From Alteromonas sp. LOR (GTDB lineage Bacteria; Pseudomonadota; Gammaproteobacteria; Enterobacterales; Alteromonadaceae), in contig NZ_JQFW01000049.1 of NCBI RefSeq assembly GCF_000753865.1, positions 174,371 through 238,370 of the forward strand: a stretch of DNA of 64,000 bases. Reading direction: 5' to 3'. Shown here one piece after another: positions 35,578 to 46,518 of this stretch (its first letter is position 1; every line of letters starts with the position of its first letter). A model generated the notes under the pieces. The model searched no databases, was not told the origin of the DNA, and was given only the letters and a program-made list of their open reading frames with translations. The translations under genes and the position numbers were made by a program.

Positions 35578-36860
35578 GCAACTATCGCATCTAATTGTGT
35601 AGAAGGTGCAAGCAGCGTTACATTAAGGGTAACTCTCACACCTCGATTTATAGGAGCACCATTAAAGCTTTTCTCTTGAGCAGGAAGAATAGAACATGTA
35701 CCACCGATGCACCTAGCTCTGCTTCGCATAGAGGACATTCCAATATTTTCGACTACATGTTTATTTAATCCACACCCATTGTCACTTATCTCTACACTCA
35801 GCTTTTGTTCATTCCCCACAATATCAACGTTAACCATTGTTGCACTGGCATGCTTGACTACATTGTTTAGAGCCTCTTGAACAAACCTGTAAATATGAAT
35901 ATCTCGTTCACGGTCTTCTTTGTATCCTTTCAGGTTTATTGAAACATCCCACTGTATTGCAGGCATTGCGAGCTCCTGTTCATAAACTAATTTTTCAAGC
36001 GACGCATGTAAACTCACTTTATCGAGAACTAATGGATGTAAGTGAGCAGTCAGTATCCTTATCGAATTACTGATTTGATGAGACATTTCCTGTACTTTCT
36101 TAGCGGATAACTGGAGAACGCTTTGCTCATGAGAATTGACCAATATATAGGCGTGCGCTTTTATTGTAGTAAGTAGCTGACCAACATTATCGTGTAGCTC
36201 TTGAGCTAGGTAGCTTCGTTCTTGCTCTTGCAGTAAAGCAAGCTGCTTATCTATTTTTACCAGCTGTTGCTCTTTGTGATTTAGCGCAACTTGCAAGTTC
36301 TGAAACTCATTGATGACTTGATTTAACTCATGAATATCAGAATGTGCAAATTGCTGTGTTAACGTTCCCTCTTTAAGTACTTTTAAGGCTTTTGATAATT
36401 GATTTAATGGCTCTAATCTTTGCTTCACAGCCACGCGCAAAGTAAGCAGAAGCAGTACAAACGTTGCGAGAAATAGAGCAGCAACTAAATAAAAAAAATC
36501 AAGATTTTGACGCAATTCTGCAGATGCATGGGGAGTAATGATTAAATGGTAGTTTTCATACAGTGGAATATGAATAAATGAATTAGCATTATCAACAGCC
36601 ATGGTATTAGTGACAATTCCATCACTTGAAATTCGCCCTGTGAAGTAGCGTACAGATAAGTGAGGGCTTTGTTCTGCAATAGTCTTCACTGCATCAGCGG
36701 GCAAGTTTAATGTGACCATTTTTTGCACTTGACTTAGCGCTGACGTTGTTTCTTCTTCTATATTTTGTGTTATCTGGAAATAAACCAAACAAGAGAAAAT
36801 AAGAAAGCAACTGATAAATACTGCTACGATCGCAGAAGACACCTTTGTAAAACCAGACAT
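35574..36860 (-). CDS. membrane sensor histidine kinase, HisKA_3 type (PedS2/NarX-like)
   Basis: Kinase of 428 residues: first membrane helix (about 9-29), periplasmic sensor region of roughly 90 residues (30-120), second helix (about 122-142), HAMP-like linker, coiled coil, dimerisation/phospho domain with His223 (AQELHDNVGQLL), and HATPase_c (EALNNVVKHA, DNGCGL, GMSSMRSRARCIGG). The HisKA_3 class normally pairs with LuxR-type regulators, as here. The small periplasmic domain is placed to sense a metal or alcohol outside the cytoplasm. It has its own palindromic box about 91 bp upstream, suggesting feedback control. Confidence 0.92.
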   Translation of the reverse strand: MSGFTKVSSAIVAVFISCFLIFSCLVYFQITQNIEEETTSALSQVQKMVTLNLPADAVKTIAEQSPHLSVRYFTGRISSDGIVTNTMAVDNANSFIHIPLYENYHLIITPHASAELRQNLDFFYLVAALFLATFVLLLLTLRVAVKQRLEPLNQLSKALKVLKEGTLTQQFAHSDIHELNQVINEFQNLQVALNHKEQQLVKIDKQLALLQEQERSYLAQELHDNVGQLLTTIKAHAYILVNSHEQSVLQLSAKKVQEMSHQISNSIRILTAHLHPLVLDKVSLHASLEKLVYEQELAMPAIQWDVSINLKGYKEDRERDIHIYRFVQEALNNVVKHASATMVNVDIVGNEQKLSVEISDNGCGLNKHVVENIGMSSMRSRARCIGGTCSILPAQEKSFNGAPINRGVRVTLNVTLLAPSTQLDAIVA

Positions 36861-36940
36861 CCAAAAATCCAGTTCAATATAACCATATGTTTATGCTAAA
36901 CAACCTTAGCGAGCAACCCCATCCTGCCTTCGACGCGTTT

Positions 36941-36959
36941 TCCTCCTACTAAGGTAGGG
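36941..36959 (-). promoter_or_regulatory. palindromic box upstream of the sensor kinase gene
   Basis: TCC followed by TCCTAC-TAAG-GTAGGG (36944-36959), a 6-4-6 inverted repeat with one end mismatch. It lies about 91 bp before the kinase start. I see no good -10 at the spacing found for pqqA. Confidence 0.45.
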
Positions 36960-37086
36960 AAATTTGCTTTTCGCGAACAAAACAGTGACATCACTTATCT
37001 TGGTAAGCTGCATTTCTTAGCCGTATATCAGTGAATTTTCACTGAGCTTTTCGATAAAATAGACTTAGGCGTGTTCTAATTAGCAC

Positions 37087-37120
37087 AAAAAAAGGCGCTG
37101 AGCCTAAACCCAACGCCTTT
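37087..37120 (-). terminator. likely terminator downstream of groEL
   Basis: On the minus strand AAAGGCG (37120-37114) pairs with CGCCTTT (37097-37091), followed by further T. It lies about 145 bp past the groEL stop. Confidence 0.65.
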
Positions 37121-37161
37121 CTTAAAGCTTCTTTTCGTCCTACATCACTGTCTACATTTGC

Positions 37162-37221
37162 GTATACTTAATTGTATACTTAATTGTATACTTAATTGTA
37201 TACTTAATTGTATACATTAAA
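37162..37221. repeat. 12-bp tandem repeat GTATACTTAATT
   Basis: Four exact copies start at 37162, 37174, 37186 and 37198, with a fifth degenerate one (GTATACATTAAA) at 37210. Each unit contains the palindrome GTATAC. It lies between the groEL stop and its terminator, so it is probably part of the groEL 3' untranslated RNA. The remainder of the gap 36861-37264 holds only the box and terminator listed. Confidence 0.9.
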
Positions 37222-37264
37222 CGTAAGCCATTAATTCCAAAGGACTATAAGAGGCAGCAATTGA

Positions 37265-38908
<1,644 letters not shown>

Positions 38909-38945
38909 TCAATTCCTCTCTAATTCGGTTAAACGTTAGTCGTTA

Positions 38946-39236
38946 TTACTCAACAATCGCTAGGATGTCGCTTTCGCTAAGGATCAGAACTTCTTCACCA
39001 TCCAGCTTTTCTGTTTTAACGCCGTAACCGTCACTGAAAATAACGGTGTCGCCAACTTTTACGTCTAGCGCTTTAATATCACCATTCTCAAGTATGCGAC
39101 CATTACCCACAGCGATGACTTCACCGCGAGTTGATTTTTCTGCTGCAGAACCAGTCAGAACGATACCGCCTGCAGATTTACTTTCTTGCTCTGCGCGTCT
39201 AATTATTACGCGGTCGTGTAAAGGACGAATTGCCAT
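38946..39236 (-). CDS. groS: co-chaperonin GroES
   Basis: Lid of the GroEL chamber, 96 residues. [33 protein letters not shown] contains the mobile loop. The start is ATG 39236 (MAIRPLHD); the frame is open 8 codons upstream but the family start is here. First gene of groES-groEL, behind a sigma-32 promoter. Confidence 0.98.
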   Translation of the reverse strand: MAIRPLHDRVIIRRAEQESKSAGGIVLTGSAAEKSTRGEVIAVGNGRILENGDIKALDVKVGDTVIFSDGYGVKTEKLDGEEVLILSESDILAIVE

Positions 39237-39354
39237 TTTCAAGTCTCCTGAAAATTCCACTATTCAAAATTAAAGAATATTCAACATTCACTGTTTTGAA
39301 TGTTGATTGCCTGGAACGCTCATTGCTGAGCAGTTAAAATGTTATCTGCACGGA

Positions 39355-39384
39355 TAAATGGGGCAGTACCCAAACAAGTTCAAG
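39355..39384 (-). promoter_or_regulatory. sigma-32 heat-shock promoter of groES-groEL
   Basis: Read on the minus strand: CTTGAA (39384-39379), a 15-nt spacer, CCCCATTTA (39363-39355). This fits the known sigma-32 consensus (CTTGAAA, CCCCATNT) very well and lies about 120 bp before groES. A hairpin with CAACATTC/GAATGTTG arms (about 39282-39306) is in the leader. Confidence 0.9.
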
Positions 39385-39481
39385 TGTTTTCCACAAAAAA
39401 ATGTAAAAAAATTGATTTTTTTGCGAAATACATGTGTTTGGGGGGATTAGTTAGAGGATGAGACGGCTCAGCATCAAATCA

Positions 39482-39512
39482 AAACCTACTCGCTAGCGGT
39501 ATGGAGTAGGTT
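39482..39512 (-). terminator. hairpin right after the fxsA stop codon
   Basis: AAACCTACTC (39482-39491) pairs with GAGTAGGTTT (39503-39512) around an 11-nt loop, immediately at the fxsA stop. On the minus strand it is followed by TGATTTGATG, so the T tract is poor. Confidence 0.65.
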
Positions 39513-40069
39513 TACTTCAAACGCTTGTCTTCGTCGTTTTGCGTATTGTCCGTGTATTCACCTTCAATCACATCGTCTTTGTTCTTCGCTGATGTATTAA
39601 ATGGCGAATCAGTACCTCCAAAAGGGTCGCTGCCAAATGGGCTTTGTTGCCGGTTTGTATTGAAGCCGCTTGCACCTGGCCCAGCACCACCAGCTCCTGC
39701 ACCGGGCATAACAACGCGCATTTTCATGTGCTTGCTTACCTGGGCAGCAAGTAAATGTCGCGTTCCGGGTAGTACAAACATAAAACCGAGTATGTCGGTG
39801 ATAAACCCTGGGGTCACTAACAACACGCCAGCAACCACTAGCATTAGCCCTTCTACCAGCTCTTTTCCCGGCATTTCGTTGCGCTGCATTTTTGCCTGCG
39901 CAGTTTGAAGGGTACTTATCCCCTCACGCTTTACAAAATAAGAGCCAATGAAAGCGGTAAGAATAACAATCCCTATTGTGTTCCAACCGCCAATAATGCT
40001 GCCAACATTAACCAGTAAGGCGATTTCTAAAATAGGAAGTACGGCAAATAAAATGAATAAAACCCGCAA
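39512..40069 (-). CDS. fxsA: FxsA family inner-membrane protein
   Basis: Membrane protein of 185 residues. The first 130 residues match FxsA (LFILFAVLPILEIALLVNVGSIIGGWNTIGIVILTAFIGSYFVKREG, then VEGLMLVVAGVLLVTPGFITDILGF), with about three to four helices. The last 55 residues are a Gly/Asn/Asp-rich cytoplasmic tail. E. coli FxsA relieves F-plasmid exclusion of phage T7; the general role is unclear. It lies next to groES, as in many gammaproteobacteria. Confidence 0.93.
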   Translation of the reverse strand: MRVLFILFAVLPILEIALLVNVGSIIGGWNTIGIVILTAFIGSYFVKREGISTLQTAQAKMQRNEMPGKELVEGLMLVVAGVLLVTPGFITDILGFMFVLPGTRHLLAAQVSKHMKMRVVMPGAGAGGAGPGASGFNTNRQQSPFGSDPFGGTDSPFNTSAKNKDDVIEGEYTDNTQNDEDKRLK

Positions 40070-40629
40070 GGTGAGTCCTCTTTAAACAGTCTATTAAGTG
40101 TTATATGGGTGTTGAGCCCAAAAGCAATCAAAGGTTCGTTTACTTTCGGTTAAATACAGGTTCAATACGACCGATAACTACTGCTATCGAAAACCGTGAG
40201 CTAGCTACACTTGCGTGAAACAATATTTGGACACCAACGGTCTAATTATCTATCAGTCCTACTTTATATCCGATTTACCTTGCGTCAGTTTTACTATGAC
40301 TCAATCACTTGCAGTAATTTACCATACTCTATTTCAGGACGGGATAACCGCTGTTACGAAAGTATGCAGCTGTTAAGTAGATAGTCTTGCCCTTATTTAC
40401 GGTGAAGTATATCTAACCCTATACCGTATTTTGGTATAGTTAAGCACCTTTTGTAAGGTCGGCGTGTATAAACGCTAGTAAAAGTACAGAGCCAGTACTA
40501 ATTCATTACTAAGCTAATACTTGGCCAATACAAAGAAAACACCGAGCACATTAGCAATTGCGCTGACTTTACTGGCAGTAGCTTAAAATAAGCAATTTAG
40601 AACTCACAATAGAAGTTGAAGTTATTAAT
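40070..40629. other. gene-free divergent region between fxsA and dsbD
   Basis: About 560 bp with no supported gene. It must carry promoters for both divergent genes. A 7-7-7 inverted repeat CTATACC-N7-GGTATAG at 40419-40439 is operator-like. I see nothing else. Confidence 0.4.
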
Positions 40630-42504
40630 ATGATTAATGCCCTACTAAACCGAGTGTCGACATTATCTCTGCCCCGTCGAACGTGTGCTTTTACCACAAT
40701 GGTATTTTTAATTTTTCTTCTTTTAGTGAACGCGTTATCAGTAACCGCCGCTGCGCAAGCACAATTCCCCAACAGCCTAGACAACGCATTCTCACAAGAG
40801 CCTGAGTTTTTAGACGTTGAGCAGGCGTTTGCCTTCGACTTCAAACAAAAAGACAGCACCCTAACGCTAACATTTACTATTGCAGATGGTTATTACCTGT
40901 ATAAAAAGCAGTTTAAATACGTCGCTAAAGACGCCGCAATAGGCGAAGCTATCTACCCAAAAGGGGTAATAATTGAAGATGAGTTTTACGGCAAGTCGGA
41001 AGTGTTTTATAACAGCGTCAGCATAACGCTTCCCCTAGAAGAGGCCTCTTCTGATGGCGTGGTGAAAGTGCGTTATCAAGGCTGTGCAGATGCTGGGCTT
41101 TGCTACCCACCCACGATAAAAGTCGTTTATCTCAATGAAATCGTTAGTGATGGGCAAGTAGCAGCTCAAAATGGCGTTTTAGCACCAGAGAGTGAACAGT
41201 TTTCCCTTGCCAACAGGTTAATTAATAAAGAAAACCTCCCTCTTACTCTGATGTTATTCTTTATCTTGGGTATCGGCCTTGCGTTTACTCCTTGTGTATT
41301 CCCTATGTACCCCATTGTGTCAGGCATTGTTATTGGTCAGGGTAATACAAAAAGCCTCTCTCATTCTTTTTGGCTTACCTTTGTTTACGTACAAGGCATG
41401 GCAATTACCTACTCTCTACTTGGATTGGTTGTGGCAGTAGCGGGGGCGCAATTTCAAGCGGCGCTTCAGCACCCTGTTGTGCTAGGTGTTTTCATTGCTT
41501 TATTTGCCACGTTAGCCGTGGCCCTGTTTGGCGGTTTTGAAATACAACTGCCTGCAAAGTGGCAAGAAAAGCTCACCTCAGCAAGCAACAGCCAAACCCC
41601 CGGCAGCTTCGTGGGCGTATTTATTATGGGCGTGCTGTCGGGGCTCATTGCCTCGCCGTGCACCACTGCGCCACTTACCGGCATATTGTTATTCATCGCA
41701 CAAACGGGCGATATGACCCTTGGATTTATTTCCCTCTATTTACTAAGTATTGGCATGGGCATTCCGCTGATCATATTTGGCGTTACAGGCGGAAAATTGC
41801 TGCCAAAAGCGGGGAACTGGATGAACGTCGTTAAGGTAACATTCGGCTTCATGATGCTGGCCGTCGCCATAGTGTTTGTAGAGCGGTTGTGGAACAGCTT
41901 GTATTCAGACTTTTTGTGGGCAGCACTTGGCTTCGGTTTATTTGGGTACTATTGGAAGTTAAATCGCGCGACGCCTAACAGCAAAATGAAGTTATTGCGG
42001 GCCATGTTGGTAGCGGCAGGCGTTATGGGAAGTGCAGGCATTACTTATCAAACCGGGGAAAACGTTGGGCTTTGGGGCGAAAAAGTGACTCACCCTGAAT
42101 TTATTAAGGCAAGAGATCTTACCGATTTACAGCAGAAGATAGCAAAGGCTAACGACAACGGCCAAACGGTAATGGTAGACCTTTACGCCGACTGGTGCAC
42201 GGCGTGTAAAGAGTTCGAGAAATACACCTTCCCAGATCAAAACGTGGTTAACGCGCTGAGCAATACCGTATGGATGCAGATGGACCTTACCGATAACACG
42301 CCACAGCGTCAGGAAGTGTTTGATAAATTTGAAGTGCTTGGCTTACCGACTATTTTATTTTTTGATAAAAAAGGTGAAGAGTTGAGACAGTCACGGGTAA
42401 CCGGGTTTATGAAAGCCGATGACTTCGCAACGCACGTTAACAATGCGCTTGCCGACAGTGCGCTTACTGGCAGCGCCGCAGCAGAAAATGCCCGCGACGA
42501 GTAG
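40630..42504 (+). CDS. dsbD: thiol:disulfide interchange protein DsbD
   Basis: Inner-membrane protein of 624 residues that carries reducing power from cytoplasmic thioredoxin to periplasmic DsbC and the cytochrome c maturation thiols. Order: signal peptide (to about AAAQAQ), periplasmic alpha domain with the Cys pair in YQGCADAGLCYPP, eight-helix beta domain with Cys in FTPCVFP and ASPCTTAPL, and C-terminal thioredoxin-like gamma domain with DWCTACKEFE. All three Cys pairs are present, so it should be active. It overlaps the M23 peptidase start by about 17 bp. Confidence 0.96.
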   Translation: MINALLNRVSTLSLPRRTCAFTTMVFLIFLLLVNALSVTAAAQAQFPNSLDNAFSQEPEFLDVEQAFAFDFKQKDSTLTLTFTIADGYYLYKKQFKYVAKDAAIGEAIYPKGVIIEDEFYGKSEVFYNSVSITLPLEEASSDGVVKVRYQGCADAGLCYPPTIKVVYLNEIVSDGQVAAQNGVLAPESEQFSLANRLINKENLPLTLMLFFILGIGLAFTPCVFPMYPIVSGIVIGQGNTKSLSHSFWLTFVYVQGMAITYSLLGLVVAVAGAQFQAALQHPVVLGVFIALFATLAVALFGGFEIQLPAKWQEKLTSASNSQTPGSFVGVFIMGVLSGLIASPCTTAPLTGILLFIAQTGDMTLGFISLYLLSIGMGIPLIIFGVTGGKLLPKAGNWMNVVKVTFGFMMLAVAIVFVERLWNSLYSDFLWAALGFGLFGYYWKLNRATPNSKMKLLRAMLVAAGVMGSAGITYQTGENVGLWGEKVTHPEFIKARDLTDLQQKIAKANDNGQTVMVDLYADWCTACKEFEKYTFPDQNVVNALSNTVWMQMDLTDNTPQRQEVFDKFEVLGLPTILFFDKKGEELRQSRVTGFMKADDFATHVNNALADSALTGSAAAENARDE

Positions 42505-43408
42505 CATCATCACTCTGCGGCGTGGACTACATAAGTGTCAAGGTAAGTGGCTACATAAAAAACCTGCGAATGATCGGTTACGAGCATTCTTTGTGAGGGC
42601 GTTGGATGCTTGGCCCTTGATTGCTTGGGCTTTATTTATTTGGGCATGGCCCCTTCAGGCATCAGAAACTCACGCCTTATCCACACAGCGAGAGGGTTGC
42701 TTTGATGAGCGCCGCTTTTGCTTTTTGTTAAGTGAAAAAGACGACACCAGCGGTAGCTATGTCATACGCGTTCAGCGTTACATCGATTTACCCGTAGCTT
42801 TAACGCTGTATTCAACAGACCTAGGTTATACAGCCCACGCCAATGCTTTTTTAGCTAATAACGATCCTATTGTTTTAGGAGAGACCCAGTCACCATCTCG
42901 CTTTTTCTCCACCATGCGCGTGAAATGGACAGTAGGTAATATTAGTGCCGCTCACAATAGTGAATATCGTTATGCGTCTCCGTTGCAACCTCAACAAAAC
43001 TACCCTATTGTGCAGGGCGTTAACGGAAAGTTTAGTCACTTTGGTGTATCTAAATATGCTCTGGATTTTGGTGCTAGTGAAGGCACACCGGTGCTTGCGG
43101 CGCGAGGGGGTATTGTTATAGACACCAAGCGCAATGGGAAAAAAGGCGGACCTACTCCAGATTTCGCGAAACATGCAAATTACGTTGCCATTTTGCATGA
43201 CGATGGAACCACCGGTGAATATTATCACCTCAAATATGAAGGTGTTGTGGTAAAACGAGAGCAACGAATTACCCAAGGGCAACTTATCGGGTACACCGGA
43301 AATACCGGCTTTTCGTCTCTTCCCCACCTGCATTTCGGCGTATACGTGGCAAAATTTCACGGTCGCTATCAAAGCGTTCCGTTTTCACTACAGAACTCTC
43401 GCCTTTAG
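42488..43408 (+). CDS. M23-family (LytM-like) peptidase, exported
   Basis: Protein of about 306 residues with a hydrophobic segment (WPLIAWALFIWAWPLQASE) acting as signal or anchor after a basic N-terminus, a central region unique to this group, and a C-terminal LytM domain with zinc motifs H-x(n)-D (SHFGVSKYALDFG) and HLHFG. M23 enzymes cut peptidoglycan cross-bridges or activate amidases. The start is uncertain: ATG 42488 overlaps the dsbD end and has no clear ribosome site, and the frame is open to 42419. Probably co-transcribed with dsbD. Confidence 0.85.
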   Translation: MPATSSIITLRRGLHKCQGKWLHKKPANDRLRAFFVRALDAWPLIAWALFIWAWPLQASETHALSTQREGCFDERRFCFLLSEKDDTSGSYVIRVQRYIDLPVALTLYSTDLGYTAHANAFLANNDPIVLGETQSPSRFFSTMRVKWTVGNISAAHNSEYRYASPLQPQQNYPIVQGVNGKFSHFGVSKYALDFGASEGTPVLAARGGIVIDTKRNGKKGGPTPDFAKHANYVAILHDDGTTGEYYHLKYEGVVVKREQRITQGQLIGYTGNTGFSSLPHLHFGVYVAKFHGRYQSVPFSLQNSRL

Positions 43409-43702
43409 CTTACAACTTTTCAAGAAATCGCTGAAAACCACGCATGGCAGGTGATACACCGCTTGAAAAAGCAACGTTTCATTAACAATAAAAACACCCA
43501 AACCACGTTTGTGTAGCGAAAACTTTGCGTCGAAAACACCTGATTAGACCAGTATTTTGCTGCTAAATCTTTCTCTATCTCTATAATCAATACATAAACT
43601 TAAAAACGGAACCGGTTATTGGCTTTTTTTCGTGCAACTGACTGCAAACTTTGTTGAAATAACGAATACCACGACAGTTACACGAAGATAGCAGCAAATT
43701 AG

Positions 43703-44143
43703 ATGAATATTTTGTTATTAAATGGCCCTAACTTAAATATGTTAGGCCAAAGAGAACCCGACAAGTATGGCACGCAAACTTTGCAAGACATCGTTGATGA
43801 CTTGCAAGCTCAAGCTGCCTCCAGCGATGTGACGCTTTCGCATTTTCAGTCTAACTCTGAGCATGCACTTATTGAGCGCATACACGACGCTATGGGTACT
43901 ACAGATGCCATCATCATTAACCCTGCTGCATTCACGCACACAAGTGTGGCCATTCGCGACGCGCTGTTAAGTGTGAGCATTCCGTTTATCGAAGTTCATT
44001 TGTCGAATGTTCACGCTCGTGAACCTTTTCGTCATCATTCCTATTTTTCTGATGTTGCAGCTGGTGTCATTGTTGGCCTTGGCCCTATGGGTTATTCCCT
44101 TGCACTAACCGCAGCAATCAATTTACCGAAATCGCAAAAATAA
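43703..44143 (+). CDS. aroQ: 3-dehydroquinate dehydratase, type II
   Basis: Shikimate-pathway enzyme of 146 residues that dehydrates 3-dehydroquinate. Seen: [22 protein letters not shown] with the catalytic Tyr, [30 protein letters not shown] with the catalytic His, and [17 protein letters not shown]. The complete type II dodecameric family. It is 14 bp before accB, giving the common aroQ-accB-accC order. Confidence 0.97.
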   Translation: MNILLLNGPNLNMLGQREPDKYGTQTLQDIVDDLQAQAASSDVTLSHFQSNSEHALIERIHDAMGTTDAIIINPAAFTHTSVAIRDALLSVSIPFIEVHLSNVHAREPFRHHSYFSDVAAGVIVGLGPMGYSLALTAAINLPKSQK

Positions 44144-44157
44144 CGCAGAGAAAGAAC

Positions 44158-44613
44158 ATGGATATTAGAAAGATAAAGAAACTCATCGAGCTAGTTGAAG
44201 AGTCTGGTGTAGCTGAACTAGAAATTACCGAAGGTGAAGAGTCAGTACGTATTCACCGTGGTCCAACTGGCGTTCATGCGCCGGTTAACTACAGCTTTGC
44301 AGCACCTGCAGCGCCACAACAACCGCCAGCACAAGCCCCAGCTGCGCCTGAAGCAGCCTCTGAACCAGCAGCACCAACCGGCCATGTGGTTAAATCGCCA
44401 ATGGTAGGAACCTTCTATCGCGCGTCTTCACCTACTGCAAAAGCGTTTGCCGAAGTAGGTCAGCAAGTTAAAGTTGGCGATACACTATGTATCGTTGAAG
44501 CCATGAAAATGATGAACCAAATCGAGTCTGATAAAGCCGGTGTTGTTAAAGCAATCTTAGTAGAGAATCAAGATCCGGTTGAATTCGACCAACCTATGTT
44601 CATCATCGAATAA
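44158..44613 (+). CDS. accB: biotin carboxyl carrier protein of acetyl-CoA carboxylase
   Basis: Carrier of 151 residues: N-terminal helical domain, Ala/Pro-rich linker (about residues 52-76), and biotinyl domain with the biotin-accepting lysine in [11 protein letters not shown]. It carries CO2 between AccC and the carboxyltransferase in fatty-acid synthesis. 14 bp before accC. Confidence 0.98.
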   Translation: MDIRKIKKLIELVEESGVAELEITEGEESVRIHRGPTGVHAPVNYSFAAPAAPQQPPAQAPAAPEAASEPAAPTGHVVKSPMVGTFYRASSPTAKAFAEVGQQVKVGDTLCIVEAMKMMNQIESDKAGVVKAILVENQDPVEFDQPMFIIE

Positions 44614-44627
44614 GTGAGCAATTCACA

Positions 44628-45971
44628 ATGTTAGATAAAGTACTTATTGCTAACCGTGGTGAAATTGCCCTACGTATTTTGAGAGCCTGTAAAGAACTAG
44701 GCATCAAGACAGTAGCCGTGCACTCCACTGCGGATAAAAATTTAAAGCACGTATTACTCGCCGATGAATCCATTTGTATCGGTAAAGCGTCTGCAACCGA
44801 GAGTTACCTGAACATTCCTCGTATTATTGCAGCAGCAGAAGTAACTAATTCAATTGCTATTCACCCTGGCTACGGTTTCTTAGCGGAAAATGCTGATTTT
44901 GCAGAAGCCGTAGAAAAAAGCGGTTTTATCTTTATTGGGCCTACAGCAGACACCATTAATCTGATGGGCGACAAAGTATCAGCTATCAATGCAATGAAGA
45001 AAGCAGGGGTGCCTTGTGTTCCTGGTTCTGATGGCCCGTTGACAGACGATAACGAGCGCAATAAAACCATAGCCAAACGCATTGGTTACCCAATCATTGT
45101 TAAAGCTGCTGGTGGCGGTGGTGGTCGCGGAATGCGTGTTGTTCGCAGCGAAGGCGAGCTCGTAAAAGCCATAGAAACTACTCAAGCAGAAGCAGGCGCA
45201 GCCTTTGGCAACCCTACTGTCTACATGGAAAAGTTCTTAGAGAACCCTCGCCACGTAGAAATACAGGTACTGGCCGATGGGCAAGGTAATGCTATTCACT
45301 TAGGTGAGCGAGACTGTTCTATGCAGCGTCGTCACCAAAAGGTGGTAGAGGAAGCGCCAGCACCTGGAATTTCGGAGCAAATGCGAACCAAAATTGGCGA
45401 TCGCTGCCGCAGAGCCTGTGTTGAAATAAACTATCGCGGTGCGGGAACCTTTGAGTTCCTATACGAGAACGGCGAGTTTTATTTCATTGAAATGAATACG
45501 CGTATTCAAGTAGAGCACCCAGTATCTGAGATGATCACAGGCGTAGATTTAATCAAAGAGCAGCTTCGTATAGCTGCAGGGCAGCCTCTGTCTATTGATC
45601 AGTCGCAAATTCAGATTCGCGGCCACGCTATTGAGTGTCGTATTAACGCTGAAGACCCTCAGACTTTTATTCCAAGCCCTGGTTTAATCAATATGTTTCA
45701 TGCTCCAGGTGGTTTGGGTATTCGTTGGGAGTCACACATTTACGCGGGCTACACTGTTCCTCCGTATTACGATTCTATGATAGGCAAACTTATCGCCTAC
45801 GGTGAAAGTCGTGATGAAGCGATTGCGCGAATGCGCCATGCTCTGGAAGAAATTGTGATAGAGGGAATAAAGACAAATATTCCGCTTCAACGCTCTATTA
45901 TGGCAGATGAAAACTTTTTTGCCGGTGGCACTAATATTCACTACCTTGAAAAGAAACTAGGCCTAGCCTAA
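44628..45971 (+). CDS. accC: biotin carboxylase subunit of acetyl-CoA carboxylase
   Basis: ATP-grasp enzyme of 447 residues that carboxylates biotin on AccB. Seen: [21 protein letters not shown], the Gly-rich loop [30 protein letters not shown], and [16 protein letters not shown]. Full length. Last gene of the aroQ-accB-accC unit, followed by a terminator. Confidence 0.98.
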   Translation: MLDKVLIANRGEIALRILRACKELGIKTVAVHSTADKNLKHVLLADESICIGKASATESYLNIPRIIAAAEVTNSIAIHPGYGFLAENADFAEAVEKSGFIFIGPTADTINLMGDKVSAINAMKKAGVPCVPGSDGPLTDDNERNKTIAKRIGYPIIVKAAGGGGGRGMRVVRSEGELVKAIETTQAEAGAAFGNPTVYMEKFLENPRHVEIQVLADGQGNAIHLGERDCSMQRRHQKVVEEAPAPGISEQMRTKIGDRCRRACVEINYRGAGTFEFLYENGEFYFIEMNTRIQVEHPVSEMITGVDLIKEQLRIAAGQPLSIDQSQIQIRGHAIECRINAEDPQTFIPSPGLINMFHAPGGLGIRWESHIYAGYTVPPYYDSMIGKLIAYGESRDEAIARMRHALEEIVIEGIKTNIPLQRSIMADENFFAGGTNIHYLEKKLGLA

Positions 45972-45977
45972 TCCCCC

Positions 45978-46013
45978 TTGGGTTGCACTGTTGTTTAAGT
46001 GCAGCCCAACTTT
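45978..46013 (+). terminator. terminator after accC
   Basis: TTGGGTTGCAC (from 45978) pairs with GTGCAGCCCAA (one G-U pair), followed by CTTTAT. It begins 6 bases past the accC stop. The T tract is short. Confidence 0.75.
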
Positions 46014-46196
46014 ATGCCCTCTTAATTCTTTTTGTTTTTCGTTTCCTATTGATTCTAATTTAACGATTACAACAATCAATTTTTACTGTTTTTCTTGTTC
46101 AAACAACACGCCTATACTTATCACAAGTTTAAACGTCTCCCGTAATGACTGTTTTTTCTTTTGTGTGTTTTACCTTATGGAGCGCGTCTCCACTTC

Positions 46197-46222
46197 AGCC
46201 GGTGCCTTGCACCGGCTTTTTT
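46197..46222 (+). terminator. strong orphan + strand terminator
   Basis: AGCCGGTGC (46197-46205), a 3-nt loop, GCACCGGCT (46209-46217), then TTTTT. It is 185 bp after the accC terminator with no gene in between, so it may end a short RNA (see findings). Confidence 0.88.
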
Positions 46223-46518
46223 ATGCCCGATTTCCGTACCTGTTAAATTGCAGCAATTTACTCACCCTAATTGCACTCATAAATGACGCGCAAAAAAAAA
46301 GGCCCACCAAACGGTGGGCCAAACAGCAAGAACGCGTACACACTTTAACAGTGCGTGAGTAAATACGCTCCGTAATTTGCACAAGTTCATATATAAAAGA
46401 TTACTTATTTTTAACCTCTACGCCTTTAAACTATGGCACTAGTTCTTTAGACTTTGTGTTAAGAACAAGGAAGCGAACTACAACCTTAGGGACACTTCAT
46501 GACGTTTAAGGTAGTACT
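46223..46518. other. remainder of the gene-free stretch between accC and the 142-residue protein
   Basis: From 45972 to 46518 no credible protein gene is seen; an open frame across 45991-46362 is rejected because it runs through three hairpins. This part holds the minus-strand terminator at 46292-46320 and presumably the promoter of the downstream gene. Confidence 0.4.
46292..46320 (-). terminator. strong orphan minus-strand terminator
   Basis: GGCCCACC (46301-46308), loop AAAC, GGTGGGCC (46313-46320). On the minus strand it is followed by nine T. No minus-strand gene lies immediately upstream (46321-46985), so the transcript it ends is unknown. Confidence 0.85.

Noticed and set aside
7820..36960. 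Recently acquired mobile island
   Set aside because: The functional block is compact, but I find no integrase, transposase, tRNA border or flanking direct repeats, and composition is close to that of its neighbours.
37162..37221. CRISPR-like array
   Set aside because: 12-bp units are contiguous with no spacers; it is a plain tandem repeat.
45991..46362. A 123-codon open frame after accC
   Set aside because: It runs through the accC terminator tail and two further hairpins, with a Phe/Ser/Cys-rich composition typical of non-coding AT-rich DNA.
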